The notes under the pieces were generated by a model. The model did not search any database. It had not been told where the DNA came from and saw only the letters and a program-made list of their open reading frames with translations. From Geomonas oryzisoli (lineage in GTDB: Bacteria; Desulfobacterota; Desulfuromonadia; Geobacterales; Geobacteraceae): a stretch of 64,000 bases of DNA. This document shows, in pieces, positions 56,034 to 64,000 of this stretch (positions are counted from its first letter, which is position 1; each line of letters opens with the position of its first letter). The DNA lies in contig NZ_CP076723.1 of the NCBI RefSeq assembly GCF_018986915.1, positions 4,430,228-4,494,227 of the forward strand. The letters run 5' to 3'. Made by a program: the position numbers and the translations under genes.

Positions 56034-56948
56034 ATGGTGGAAGCCAACGACAAAAACGAAAAGGTCCCCCTGCCGAGCGTCGCCATCGACGGCACCCGGA
56101 TCAGGAACATACGGGAGACCAAGAAACTCACCCAGCTGTACGTGGCCAACGTGGTCGGGGTGACCACCGACACCATCTCGCGCTGGGAGAACAACCGCTA
56201 CCCTTCCATCAAGCGGGATAACGCCCAGAAACTGGCCGACGCCCTCGAAGTACCTCTCGAGGAGGTATTGCGCCAGGACTCTTCCGACCCGGAGGAGGCC
56301 GCGCCGCAGCCGCCCCCGGCTCCAGCCAGGGGCGCCATGATTGCCGTCATCGCCGTCGTTGCCGCTGCCCTGGTCGGCATGCTCCTCTTCTTCCTGCTGC
56401 GGCAGCCTCCCGTTCCTCCCAGCGCCACCCGGTGGATGCCGCGATTTGCCGCTCCCGGCGAGGTCTTCCCGGTGCAGATCAAGGTGGCGCGCCACGTCGG
56501 CGCTCCCTTCGGCTTCATTCTCAGGGAAAAACTACCGACCGGCACCCGCCTGGTCAGCTCGCTCCCCCCCGCCTCCTCCACCGATGCCGAGGCGAAGTGG
56601 CTGGTTCCCAGCGGTGCCACCCCCTTCACCCTCTCCTTCACCCTCCAGGTCCCGGCCGGCTTCACCCCCGGCAAGGACGCGGCCCTCAAGGGCGAGATAG
56701 TCATCCATAACGCAGGCTCCTCGAATCGGACCGAAGCCGTCGGTGGCAGCGGTTCCATCCACATAGGCGCTTACCACTGGGCCGACAGCAACGGGGACGG
56801 CCGTATCGACGACGACGAGATCATGCCCGCCTATTACATCTGCGAAGAGATGAAGGGACTTGGCCTGGACTGGAAGACAATCGAGGCGATCTGGAGCGGC
56901 AAAGGCTACCGCTGGGACGCCAAACACGGCTACACCGTATTGAAGTAA
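56034..56948 (+). CDS. Membrane-anchored XRE-type regulator with periplasmic domain and EF-hand
   Basis: The protein has 304 residues from ATG 56034 (GAGAGAG upstream). Residues 15-80 are a Cro/cI-type helix-turn-helix (KLTQLYVANVVGVTTDTISRWENNR). A Pro-rich linker and one membrane helix (about 104-124) follow, then a beta-rich domain (about 135-245) and an EF-hand-like loop DSNGDGRIDDDE with calcium-ligand spacing. The C-terminal 40 residues are helical. The layout suggests a one-component transmembrane regulator sensing an outside signal or calcium. It is divergent from a PpcA-type gene, a possible target. Confidence 0.85.
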   Translation: MVEANDKNEKVPLPSVAIDGTRIRNIRETKKLTQLYVANVVGVTTDTISRWENNRYPSIKRDNAQKLADALEVPLEEVLRQDSSDPEEAAPQPPPAPARGAMIAVIAVVAAALVGMLLFFLLRQPPVPPSATRWMPRFAAPGEVFPVQIKVARHVGAPFGFILREKLPTGTRLVSSLPPASSTDAEAKWLVPSGATPFTLSFTLQVPAGFTPGKDAALKGEIVIHNAGSSNRTEAVGGSGSIHIGAYHWADSNGDGRIDDDEIMPAYYICEEMKGLGLDWKTIEAIWSGKGYRWDAKHGYTVLK

Positions 56949-57148
56949 CCATTTCCGTTCCCCCTGCCCTGCCCCCCCCGATTCCCGCCCCTTAGAAGAG
57001 CCCCCCTCTTCGCATCATTAGTTTTATTTAGTCCACTTCATGCCTTTCGCGGGGTGCATGGTAAACTGTGTCCGTCGTACCTGGGCCGATCCAGGCATTG
57101 CGGTCCCTTTGGGAGCCTGCCTTATTAACTAAGAAGAACGGAGGAATC

Positions 57149-57658
57149 ATGAAAGCACTGGTGTTAAGCGCGGACAATTTCGAGGATACCGAACTGCTCG
57201 TTCCACTGTACCGGCTGCGCGAGGTCGGCTACTCCGTCGTGGTCGCTTCGGCCAATACCGGGGCCATCCATGGTAAGCACGGCTACGAGGTGCCGGTAGA
57301 CAAGCTCTTTTCCCAGATCAACCCCGCCGAGTACTCCGTCCTGGTGCTGCCGGGAGGAAAGGCACCTGCCGCCATCCGTAACATGCCCGAGGTGCAGGAG
57401 ATCGCACGCGCCTTCATGTCGTCCGGGAAACCGGTGGCCGCCATCTGTCACGGGCCGCAGATCCTGATCTCCGCCGGGCTGCTCAAGGGGCGCAAGGCCA
57501 CTTGCTACGAGTCGGTTGCACCGGAGCTGCGCGACGCTGGGGCGCAATACCAGGACATCGAGGTGCTGATCGACGGCAACCTGATCACCTCCAGGAAGCC
57601 CGACGACCTTCCCGCCTTCTGCCGAGAATTGACCCGCATGCTGAAGGCTCAAAATTAA
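57149..57658 (+). CDS. DJ-1/PfpI family protein
   Basis: The protein has 169 residues from ATG 57149 with GGAGGAATC before it. Nucleophile elbow AAICHGPQILISAGL with the conserved Cys, and FEDTELLVPLYRL with the conserved Glu, as in PfpI/YhbO-type proteins. Members act as deglycases, chaperones or glyoxalases in stress; which applies here cannot be read from sequence. A shared terminator follows. Confidence 0.92.
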   Translation: MKALVLSADNFEDTELLVPLYRLREVGYSVVVASANTGAIHGKHGYEVPVDKLFSQINPAEYSVLVLPGGKAPAAIRNMPEVQEIARAFMSSGKPVAAICHGPQILISAGLLKGRKATCYESVAPELRDAGAQYQDIEVLIDGNLITSRKPDDLPAFCRELTRMLKAQN

Positions 57659-57680
57659 ACTGCGACACCTGTTTCACATG

Positions 57681-57714
57681 AAAAAAGGCGGCCCCGTAAC
57701 CGGGACCGCCTTTT
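57681..57714. terminator. Bidirectional terminator between pfpI-like gene and dapL
   Basis: AAAAAAGGCGG ... CCGCCTTTT stem around CCCCG-TAAC-CGGGA, with A and T runs on both sides; it serves both converging genes. Confidence 0.9.
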
Positions 57715-57743
57715 GTTTTTGCTGTTATTTGTAGCGTTTGCAG

Positions 57744-58976
57744 CTACTTAAGGTTCTTCTTGATCCTCTCTACCGCCTCGATGACGTTGTCGCGGTTGCC
57801 GAAGGCGGAGAGACGGAAATAGCCCTCGCCGGAGGGGCCGAAGCCGCTGCCCGGGGTACCCACCACGTTGCACTCGTTCAGGAGCTTATCGAAGAAGTCC
57901 CAGGAGGAGAGCCCGTTCGGGGTCTTGAGCCAGATGTAGGGGGCGTTCACGCCGCCGTACACGGTGAGGCCGGCCTCGGCAAGACCCTCGCGGATGATGC
58001 GGGCGTTCTCCATGTAGTAGTCGATGATCTCCTTGTTCTGCTTCCACCCTTCCTCGGAGTAGACCGCGGCAGCGGCCTTCTGCACCGGATAGGAGGCGCC
58101 GTTGAACTTGGTCGTGGTGCGGCGCAGCCAGAGCTTGTTAAAGGAGTACTTCTCGCCGCTCTCCGTGGTTCCGGTCACCTCTTCCGGCACGACCACCAGG
58201 CCGCAGCGCACGCCGGTGAAGCCGGCGGTCTTGGAGAAGGAGCGGAACTCGATGGCGCACTTCTTCGCCCCTTCCACCTCGTAGATGGAGTGCGGGATGC
58301 TGGGGTCGGTGATGAACGCCTCGTAGGCGGCGTCGTAGAAGATCACGGCGTCGTTGGCGAGGGCATAGTCCACCCACTTCTTCAGCTCGGCCTTGCTGGC
58401 TACGGTGCCGGTCGGGTTGTTGGGGAAGCAGAGGTAGATGATGTCCACTTTGCCGGTCGGAAGCGCCGGGATGAAGCCGTTCTCCTCGGTGCAGGGAAGA
58501 TAGACGATCCCCTTGTAGTACCCCTTCTCGTCCGCCTCGCCGGTGCGGCCGATCATCACGTTGGTGTCGTTGTAGACCGGGTAGACCGGGTCGCCGATGG
58601 CCACCACGTTGTCCAGCGCGAAGATGTCCAGGATGTTGGCGCAGTCGCACTTGGAGCCGTCGGAGATGAACATCTCCTCGGTCTTCAGGTCGACGCCGAG
58701 CGGCTTATAGGACTTTTCGATGATGGCGTTGATGAGCCAGTCGTACCCCTGCTCCGGGCCGTAGCCGGCGAAGTTCTCGACGGTACCCAGGTCATCCACC
58801 GCTTCATGGAAGGCCTTGATGACGGCCGGGGCCAGAGGGCGGGTCACGTCGCCGATCCCCAGGCGGATCACCTTCGCCTCCGGGTTGGCGGCGGCGAAAG
58901 CGCGCACGCGGCGCCCGATCTCCGGGAAGAGGTAACCTGCTTTCAGTTTCAGGTAGTTATCGTTTATCTTTGCCAT
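57744..58976 (-). CDS. dapL: LL-diaminopimelate aminotransferase
   Basis: This 410-residue class I/II PLP aminotransferase turns tetrahydrodipicolinate straight into LL-diaminopimelate with glutamate as donor, skipping the acylated intermediates. [20 protein letters not shown] is the usual start of DapL; the PLP lysine lies in [18 protein letters not shown] 58976 has AAGGAG in front. It is the last lysine gene of the minus-strand cluster lysA-dapA-dapB, from which it is separated by a HEPN/MNT gene pair. Confidence 0.97.
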   Translation of the reverse strand: MAKINDNYLKLKAGYLFPEIGRRVRAFAAANPEAKVIRLGIGDVTRPLAPAVIKAFHEAVDDLGTVENFAGYGPEQGYDWLINAIIEKSYKPLGVDLKTEEMFISDGSKCDCANILDIFALDNVVAIGDPVYPVYNDTNVMIGRTGEADEKGYYKGIVYLPCTEENGFIPALPTGKVDIIYLCFPNNPTGTVASKAELKKWVDYALANDAVIFYDAAYEAFITDPSIPHSIYEVEGAKKCAIEFRSFSKTAGFTGVRCGLVVVPEEVTGTTESGEKYSFNKLWLRRTTTKFNGASYPVQKAAAAVYSEEGWKQNKEIIDYYMENARIIREGLAEAGLTVYGGVNAPYIWLKTPNGLSSWDFFDKLLNECNVVGTPGSGFGPSGEGYFRLSAFGNRDNVIEAVERIKKNLK

Positions 58977-58993
58977 TGCTTCTCCTTCTTTCT

Positions 58994-59392
58994 CTAATTC
59001 AATTCTATCTTTTCCAGTATTCGGCTTCTTATTTCCTTAGCGATCTCGTACGCCTTAACAGCTTCGTCCAGAGATGGTTCGCTGAACCCATTGGGATACC
59101 GGACCGCAACTCCGTATTCCGTTATTTCCTCAAGACTATCCTCGTATTGTGACAGTTCGGGGATAAATTCGAGCACTTCCGTCAGTAGTCTGACCAGGTC
59201 GTGGGTTTTGCCGGCGTTTTGGCCATGAGCCACCAACACCGCTTTCAATGCTTTTTCTATCGCCTGCTGTGCGTGAAAGCATATTGTGTCTGTAGGAATT
59301 TCTTCTGCTGCAAGGTTGTTCTTGATGTTTCGCAGGTCGTTATCCGCCTTGTGCAACCACATCCCTACTATTTCATTTTGCGCCTCATCCAT
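58994..59392 (-). CDS. HEPN-domain protein
   Basis: This 132-residue all-helical HEPN protein of the PF05168 type has [32 protein letters not shown] and KTHDLVRLL. The RX4-6H ribonuclease motif of active HEPN toxins is not visible. Its start overlaps the MNT gene by 8 bp, the classic HEPN/MNT toxin-antitoxin layout. The pair is clearly AT-richer than the lysine genes around it, which points to acquisition by transfer. Confidence 0.9.
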   Translation of the reverse strand: MDEAQNEIVGMWLHKADNDLRNIKNNLAAEEIPTDTICFHAQQAIEKALKAVLVAHGQNAGKTHDLVRLLTEVLEFIPELSQYEDSLEEITEYGVAVRYPNGFSEPSLDEAVKAYEIAKEIRSRILEKIELN

Positions 59393-59696
59393 AGAGCAAC
59401 CTGCCCTCGTGCGTAGCAGTGTACACTATGGTGCCAGGCACATCCTTATACCTTTCAAACTCCTCGGGGGTAAAAACAAAGGCATCCAGCGAAAACCTTC
59501 TACGAGGGAAGAGCCTTTTCAAGGTGACATTCCGTTTGTGCGGATCGAGGTCTGAGTTCATGACCACGACCAGGTCGATGTCGCTGTCCTCAGTCTGCCG
59601 TCCCTCGGCGTAAGAGCCGAACAGGAAAATCCTTTGCGGATGAACACCCTCCACGATGGTTTCGCAAAGCTTTTCTATGTCTATGGAAGTCAGCAT
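59385..59696 (-). CDS. Minimal nucleotidyltransferase (MNT), HEPN partner
   Basis: This 103-residue protein has the nucleotidyltransferase signature FLFGSYAEGRQTEDSDIDLVV (GS-X9-D-X-D). ATG 59696 is preceded by AGAGGGG. MNT antitoxins can neutralise HEPN partners by AMP transfer. The gene sits in the dap operon between dapB and HEPN, 41 bp after dapB. Confidence 0.92.
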   Translation of the reverse strand: MLTSIDIEKLCETIVEGVHPQRIFLFGSYAEGRQTEDSDIDLVVVMNSDLDPHKRNVTLKRLFPRRRFSLDAFVFTPEEFERYKDVPGTIVYTATHEGRLLYG

Positions 59697-59737
59697 TCAA
59701 TTCCCCTCTGCTGCGGCCCCCTCGACAGCCTCTCCCC

Positions 59738-60541
59738 TTACCTGAGCCCGAGCACGTCCTGCATATCCCAGACGCCCGGCTTGGCGGTGACCACCCACTT
59801 GGCGGCGCGCACGGAGCCGCGGGAGAACATGTCGCGGGTGTGGGCGCGGTGGGTGAGCTCGATGCGCTCGCCCATGCCGATGAAGTAGACGGTGTGCTCG
59901 CCGACGATGTCGCCGCCGCGCACGGTCTGCATGCCGATCTCGTCGTGGGTACGCTCGCCGCAGATCCCCTCGCGGTGGTAGTTGGCGACCTTGTTGTAGT
60001 CGCGCCCCAGCGCGTTGGCCACCACCTCGCCCATCCTGACCGCGGTCCCGGAGGGGGAGTCCTTCTTCAGGCGATGGTGCGCCTCGACGATCTCGACGTC
60101 GAAGTCCTCGCCCAGGATTTTGGCCACGTCGGCCAGGACCTTGAAGCAGACGTTGACGCCCACCGACATGTTGGGCGCGATGATGACCGGGATTTCCCGG
60201 GCCAGTTCGGCCGCCAGCGCACGCTCTTCAGGGGTGAAGCCGGTGGAGCCTATGACGATGGACTTCTTGTAAAGAGCGCACACCTCGAGGTTCTTCAGGG
60301 AGACCTTGGGCGCGGTGAAGTCGATCAGCACGTCGCACCCCTGGACGGTTGCGTTCAAGTCGTCGCTGATAAAGACGCCGATGGCGCCCAGACCTGCGTT
60401 GTAACCGGCATCCTGCCCCACCATCGGGTGGCCGGGCCGCTCTAGGGCGCCGGAGAGCTCCACGCCCTCGGTCTCCTTGATGGCGGCGATGATGCGGCCA
60501 CCCATGCGGCCGGCAGCCCCGCAAACTGCTATTTTAACCAT
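59738..60541 (-). CDS. dapB: 4-hydroxy-tetrahydrodipicolinate reductase
   Basis: The protein has 267 residues from ATG 60541, chosen because GGAG lies six bases upstream and MVKIAVCGAAGRMGGRI is the usual start; ATG 60553 is possible. Nucleotide-binding GAAGRMG, the substrate loop EAHHRLKKDSPSGTA and the catalytic His/Lys are present. It reduces 4-hydroxy-tetrahydrodipicolinate with NAD(P)H in the lysine and diaminopimelate pathway. It follows dapA after a palindromic element. Confidence 0.97.
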   Translation of the reverse strand: MVKIAVCGAAGRMGGRIIAAIKETEGVELSGALERPGHPMVGQDAGYNAGLGAIGVFISDDLNATVQGCDVLIDFTAPKVSLKNLEVCALYKKSIVIGSTGFTPEERALAAELAREIPVIIAPNMSVGVNVCFKVLADVAKILGEDFDVEIVEAHHRLKKDSPSGTAVRMGEVVANALGRDYNKVANYHREGICGERTHDEIGMQTVRGGDIVGEHTVYFIGMGERIELTHRAHTRDMFSRGSVRAAKWVVTAKPGVWDMQDVLGLR

Positions 60542-60577
60542 TGGTTTCTCCATTCATGTTGCCTAAGGTCAAATATC

Positions 60578-60692
60578 TTCCGCTGGTAGAAGTCCCCCTA
60601 TGCAAAGGGGGATTTAGGGGGATTTGCTTTTGGTTGGAAGAGGCAAATCCCCCCCGCCCCCCTTTACAAAGGGGGGAGTACAAGTAGCGGAA
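60578..60692. repeat. Palindromic element with TTCCGCT/AGCGGAA ends, copy C
   Basis: 115 bp between dapA and dapB, with arms CCCCCTATGCAAAGGGGGATTT and their complement. The same ends occur at 35929 and 55404. Confidence 0.87.
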
Positions 60693-60712
60693 GGTTTGTC
60701 TGGTCAGGTTCC

Positions 60713-61585
60713 CTAGATCAGCTTGTATTCCTTCATGATGGCCACGAGCTTCGCCTTGTTGGCCTCCATCAGCGGAGCCAGCGGCAGGCGCACCTCGTCG
60801 CTGCACTTGCCCATGAGGGAAACGGCGGTCTTGACCGGCACCGGGTTGCTCTCGATGAACATCGCGTTGGAGATCTTCAGGAGGTACAGATGCAGCCTCC
60901 TTGCCTCCTCCATGTTCCCCGCGTTGAAGGCGTCCACCAGGGAGGCTACTTCCTTGGGCATGATGTTGGCGGTTACCGAGATGACCCCCTTGCCACCGGC
61001 TGCCATGATGGGCAGGGTGATGAAGTCGTCACCGGAGAGGACGTCGAGCTTGTCTCCGCAAAGTGCCAGCACCTCGGAAGCCTGCTGCAGCGAGCCGGTC
61101 GCCTCCTTGATGGCGACGATGTTCTGGTGCTCGGCGAGGCGCGCCACGGTCTCCGGCAGCAGGTTCACCCCGGTGCGGCCCGGTACGTTGTACAGGATCT
61201 GGGGGAGCGCCACGGCGTCGGCAACGGCCTTGTAGTGACGGTACAGACCTTCCTGGGAAGGTTTGTTGTAGTAAGGAGTTACCAGCAGTGCACCGTCCGC
61301 GCCCAGTTCCTTGGCGTGTTTGGTGATCTCGATCGCTTCGTGGGTCGAATTGGAACCGGTGCCGGCGATGACCGGAACCCTCTTGTTGACCTGCTCGACC
61401 ACGATCTGAATGACCCGGTCGTGCTCCTCGTAGCTGAGAGTGGAGGACTCACCGGTGGTGCCGCAGGGCACGATGGCGTCGGTGCCGTTCTCGATCTGGA
61501 ACTCGACGAGTTCCCTCAGTTTTTCTTCGTCCACCGCATGGTTGTTGAACGGGGTCACGATGGCAACGATACTTCCGTGAAACAT
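60713..61585 (-). CDS. dapA: 4-hydroxy-tetrahydrodipicolinate synthase
   Basis: This 290-residue class I aldolase condenses pyruvate with aspartate semialdehyde. Signatures: GTTGESSTLSYEEH, LYNVPGRTG (catalytic Tyr) and VAIKEATGSL (Schiff-base Lys). Length and start are normal. It lies between lysA and dapB. Confidence 0.97.
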   Translation of the reverse strand: MFHGSIVAIVTPFNNHAVDEEKLRELVEFQIENGTDAIVPCGTTGESSTLSYEEHDRVIQIVVEQVNKRVPVIAGTGSNSTHEAIEITKHAKELGADGALLVTPYYNKPSQEGLYRHYKAVADAVALPQILYNVPGRTGVNLLPETVARLAEHQNIVAIKEATGSLQQASEVLALCGDKLDVLSGDDFITLPIMAAGGKGVISVTANIMPKEVASLVDAFNAGNMEEARRLHLYLLKISNAMFIESNPVPVKTAVSLMGKCSDEVRLPLAPLMEANKAKLVAIMKEYKLI

Positions 61586-61670
61586 GGTCTACCTCCTTAT
61601 GGGTAACTATGAATAGTGCTGGTTTCGTTAAGTATTTTATCCTTCCCGCCGGGGGAGGGAGTATGTCCTG

Positions 61671-62924
61671 TTACAGAAACGCCGGGATGCTCTCGCCCCT
61701 TACCAGGTCCTCCAGCGTCTCGCGCTCGCGCACGACCTCGAATTTATCACCGTCGACCATGACCTCGGCCACCCTGGGGCGGCTGTTGTAGTTGCTGCTC
61801 ATGGTGAAGCCGTAGGCCCCTGCCGACATGAACGCCATCAGGTCCCCCTGCTGGAAGTTCGGGATCTCGCGATCCTTGACCAGGAAGTCGCCGGACTCGC
61901 AGATCGGGCCGACGATATCCCCCTCGATGACGCCGCTTTGGTTCCGGATAACCGGTCGCACGCCATGGAAGGAGCCGTACAGCGCCGGCCGGGCCAGGTC
62001 GTTCATGCCCGCGTCGACGATGACGAAGTTCTTTTCCTCGCCCTTTTTAGTGTAGAGGCATCGGCCGACCAGAATGCCGGCGTTGCCTACTAGGTTCCTC
62101 CCTGGCTCGAAGAGCAGATGCAGCCCTAGGTCACGGGTCTCCTCCAGGATGGAGAAACCGTAATCCGCGGGGAGCGGCGGCGCTTCGTCGTTATACTGGA
62201 TGCCGAGCCCGCCACCCAGGTCGAGGTACTTCACGTCCACACCCATCTCCCTGACGCCGATCAACAGACGCTTGAGCTTCTTGATGGTATCCACAAAGGG
62301 GGAGACCTTGGTGAGCTGGCTGCCTATGTGGCAGTCGATCCCGAGGATCTCCACGTTGCTCATTGCCTTGGCGCGCTGGTACTGCTCCAGGGCACGCTCG
62401 ATATTTATGCCGAATTTCGCCTTCTTCAACCCGGTGGTGATGTAGGGATGGGTTTCCGGGTCGACATCGGGATTGACGCGGATGGCGATACCGGCCTTCT
62501 TGTTGAGACGACCGGCCACCTCGTTGATCCGGTCCAGTTCCTGCTCCGATTCCACGTTGAAGAGCAGTATGCCGGTCTGCAGGGCGTAGACGATCTCGTC
62601 GTCCCGCTTGCCGACGCCTGAATAAACCACTTTTTTAGGATCGACGCCGGCGGCGAGTGCGCGGTAGAGTTCTCCGCCCGAGACGATGTCGACGCCTCCG
62701 CCCAGATTGATGAAGGTCCTGAGGACGGCAAGGTTGGAGTTCGCCTTGACCGAGTAGCAGATGGTGTGGGGCGCGCCGGCAAAGGCGCTGTCCATGGCCT
62801 TGAAATGTCTCTCGAGGGTGGCCCGGGAGTAGATGTAGACGGGGCTGCCTACTTTAGCAACGATATCCTGTATCGCGACCTCTTCGGCGAAGAGTTCGTC
62901 ACCCTTGTATTGAAAGTGATGCAT
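61671..62924 (-). CDS. lysA: Diaminopimelate decarboxylase
   Basis: This 417-residue fold-III PLP enzyme turns meso-diaminopimelate into lysine. CYSVKANSN holds the PLP Lys; HIGSQLTKV, GGGLGIQY, EPGRNLV and CESGDFL are the usual PLP and substrate segments. It is the first gene of the lysine cluster, preceded by a 477-bp gap. Confidence 0.97.
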   Translation of the reverse strand: MHHFQYKGDELFAEEVAIQDIVAKVGSPVYIYSRATLERHFKAMDSAFAGAPHTICYSVKANSNLAVLRTFINLGGGVDIVSGGELYRALAAGVDPKKVVYSGVGKRDDEIVYALQTGILLFNVESEQELDRINEVAGRLNKKAGIAIRVNPDVDPETHPYITTGLKKAKFGINIERALEQYQRAKAMSNVEILGIDCHIGSQLTKVSPFVDTIKKLKRLLIGVREMGVDVKYLDLGGGLGIQYNDEAPPLPADYGFSILEETRDLGLHLLFEPGRNLVGNAGILVGRCLYTKKGEEKNFVIVDAGMNDLARPALYGSFHGVRPVIRNQSGVIEGDIVGPICESGDFLVKDREIPNFQQGDLMAFMSAGAYGFTMSSNYNSRPRVAEVMVDGDKFEVVRERETLEDLVRGESIPAFL

Positions 62925-63060
62925 CTATGTCATCCCCCTTCTTCCAGGTGAAGTTGCCGTCGTAAACAAAAAAAGTTTTTATTTCTAACATATAAACAGA
63001 TAAAAAGTCAAAGTAATGCTTGGCGAATTGGTGCGCGGCCAGGTGGAGTTTGTCCGAAGG

Positions 63061-63171
63061 AGGGGACTGGCTCCGTCAGGTGCCTGTCCCCTTAGTGCAT
63101 GGTTGGGAAGGTGGCTGAGTTGAAAGGAGCGTTCCTCTAGAGGGACCGGCACCTGGCGGAGCCAGTCCCTT
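63061..63171 (-). repeat. Complete composite GGGACTGGC-family element, inverted orientation
   Basis: Two hairpins (GGGGACTGGC ... GCCTGTCCCC and GGGACCGGC ... GCCAGTCCC) flank GGTGGCTGAG ... GGAGCGTTCC, the reverse complement of the spacer at 55.3 kb. It lies in the gene-free interval 62925-63401, the rest of which is AT-rich near 63330-63400 and may hold the lysA promoter region. Confidence 0.87.
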
Positions 63172-63401
63172 CTTCCGTGCCCCTCTCTCTCCCGCTTCCA
63201 TTTCATCGGACCTGTTCGGAGCTTAAAACCAGCCCGTCCCCTTTTCACCGGATTTGGACCCAATCTGCACAAAAAATAGGCTGTCATTTTGCCGTCAAAA
63301 ATAGGCTTTCTCGATCCATCGCAGCCTCTGGCCTGCTTCTACCGTCCAAACAGCTTCTAGATGCTTTTTTGTTCGTTATAGACAAGGTTAACAAAAACCA
63401 A

Positions 63402-64000
63402 TCATTTTTTAACCAGAATAACCAGCGATCTGGCGTCACCCGAGCCGGGCAAAGTGAAATCGTGTCTGCACTCGACCCTCGCGCCCAGTTTCTCGAGTTC
63501 GGCTTCGGCCGCCGTCACCTCCTCGGCGACGCTCTTCCCTTTCATGGCCACGATGCGTCCTCCATCCTTGAGGACCGGCAGCGCCATGGCAACGAAGGAA
63601 GGTATATCCGAAAAAGCGCGGGAGACGACCCAGTCGAAATGCCCCGCGTATTGCGCGGCCAGAGTCTCGGCACGGACGTGCAGCGCGTCGAATCCGACGA
63701 GGTTCAGCAGCCGCACCGCCTGTTTCTGAAAACTGATCTTCTTCACCACCGCATCTACCGACACGATCTCCAGATCCGGCTGCACCACCTTCACCGGAAT
63801 GCCGGGGAAACCTCCTCCGGAGCCGATATCCAGCATACGCCCAGGCCCGTGCACCGCCTTAAGCAAGCTCAGCGAGTCGACCAGGTGCTTCACCGCGATC
63901 CCCTCGTCATCGGTTATGGCGGTGAGGTTGATCTTCCGGTTCCATTTTTTCAGCTCTTCAGCGAAGAGATCGAGGGCATTCAACTGGGCCGGAGTCAGCT
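63402..64000 (-). CDS. rsmG: 16S rRNA (guanine527-N7)-methyltransferase RsmG (5' end outside window)
   Basis: The frame stays open to the window edge (LTPAQLNALDL ...), so the TTG at 63983 is internal and the start lies outside. The SAM-binding segment is MLDIGSGGGFPGIPVKV and VVSRAFSDI is the family's second motif. Length so far about 199 of the usual 210-220 residues. It methylates G527 of 16S rRNA; loss gives low-level streptomycin resistance in other bacteria. Confidence 0.95.
   Translation of the reverse strand, partial: LTPAQLNALDLFAEELKKWNRKINLTAITDDEGIAVKHLVDSLSLLKAVHGPGRMLDIGSGGGFPGIPVKVVQPDLEIVSVDAVVKKISFQKQAVRLLNLVGFDALHVRAETLAAQYAGHFDWVVSRAFSDIPSFVAMALPVLKDGGRIVAMKGKSVAEEVTAAEAELEKLGARVECRHDFTLPGSGDARSLVILVKK

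Overview
The window is GC-rich DNA (roughly 62-63 % by eye) from a member of the Geobacteraceae (Geobacter/Geomonas/Citrifermentans type). The evidence is the density of CXXCH multiheme cytochromes, two PpcA-type triheme cytochromes, an ext-type outer-membrane electron conduit, a multiheme bc-type complex, many GAF/PAS/hybrid sensor kinases and the DapL lysine route. No rRNA, tRNA, CRISPR array or complete insertion sequence was seen.

Layout. 1-11.2 kb: signalling genes (a GAF histidine kinase cut by the window edge, a CHASE-HAMP hybrid kinase, a REC-PAS-GGDEF-EAL protein) with a frameshifted chromate transporter, an Isf-like flavoprotein and a bacteriohemerythrin. 11.4-14.5 kb: thiol peroxidase, an AI-2E-type permease and a thioredoxin/DsbD-like fusion. 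14.5-20.4 kb: a corrinoid protein, a URO-D-type methyltransferase and a hybrid kinase in one tightly coupled minus-strand operon, divergent from a soluble PAS chemoreceptor with a clear sigma-28 promoter. 20.4-31.9 kb (minus): a six-gene menaquinol-cytochrome complex (4-heme, split cytochrome b, Rieske, 10-heme, 12-heme) and upstream of it an extHIJKL-like conduit operon. The conduit cytochrome is split by an in-frame TGA that reads as selenocysteine. A divergent LysR gene faces it across a region with two ATGCG-N5-CGCAT dyads.

32.2-44.1 kb: pyruvate:ferredoxin oxidoreductase, an MFS carrier, and a porin/tetraheme flavocytochrome c pair behind a sigma-54 promoter, next to an NtrC-type regulator and a sensor kinase with a periplasmic solute-binding domain. 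44.4-47.8 kb: two small proteins, then a double-cubane-type reductase, its ATPase activator and a periplasmic rhodanese. 47.9-55.9 kb: a nuclease-helicase fusion, two PpcA-type cytochromes and, between them, a radical SAM/SPASM enzyme directly behind two paralogous small proteins with a shared leader-like motif and a shared CX9C pair. This is a candidate undescribed peptide or protein modification system. 56-64 kb: a membrane-anchored XRE regulator with an EF-hand, a PfpI protein, the lysA-dapA-dapB-dapL lysine operon interrupted by a HEPN/MNT pair, and rsmG cut by the window edge.

Two families of short palindromic repeats (a GGGACTGGC/GCCAGTCCC hairpin family, often paired into about 80-110 bp composites, and an 88-116 bp element ending in TTCCGCT/AGCGGAA) lie between many genes, twice side by side. 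Together the genes describe an anaerobe that moves electrons from menaquinol through periplasmic c7 cytochromes and outer-membrane conduits, with inducible alternative terminal reductases and dense sensory control.
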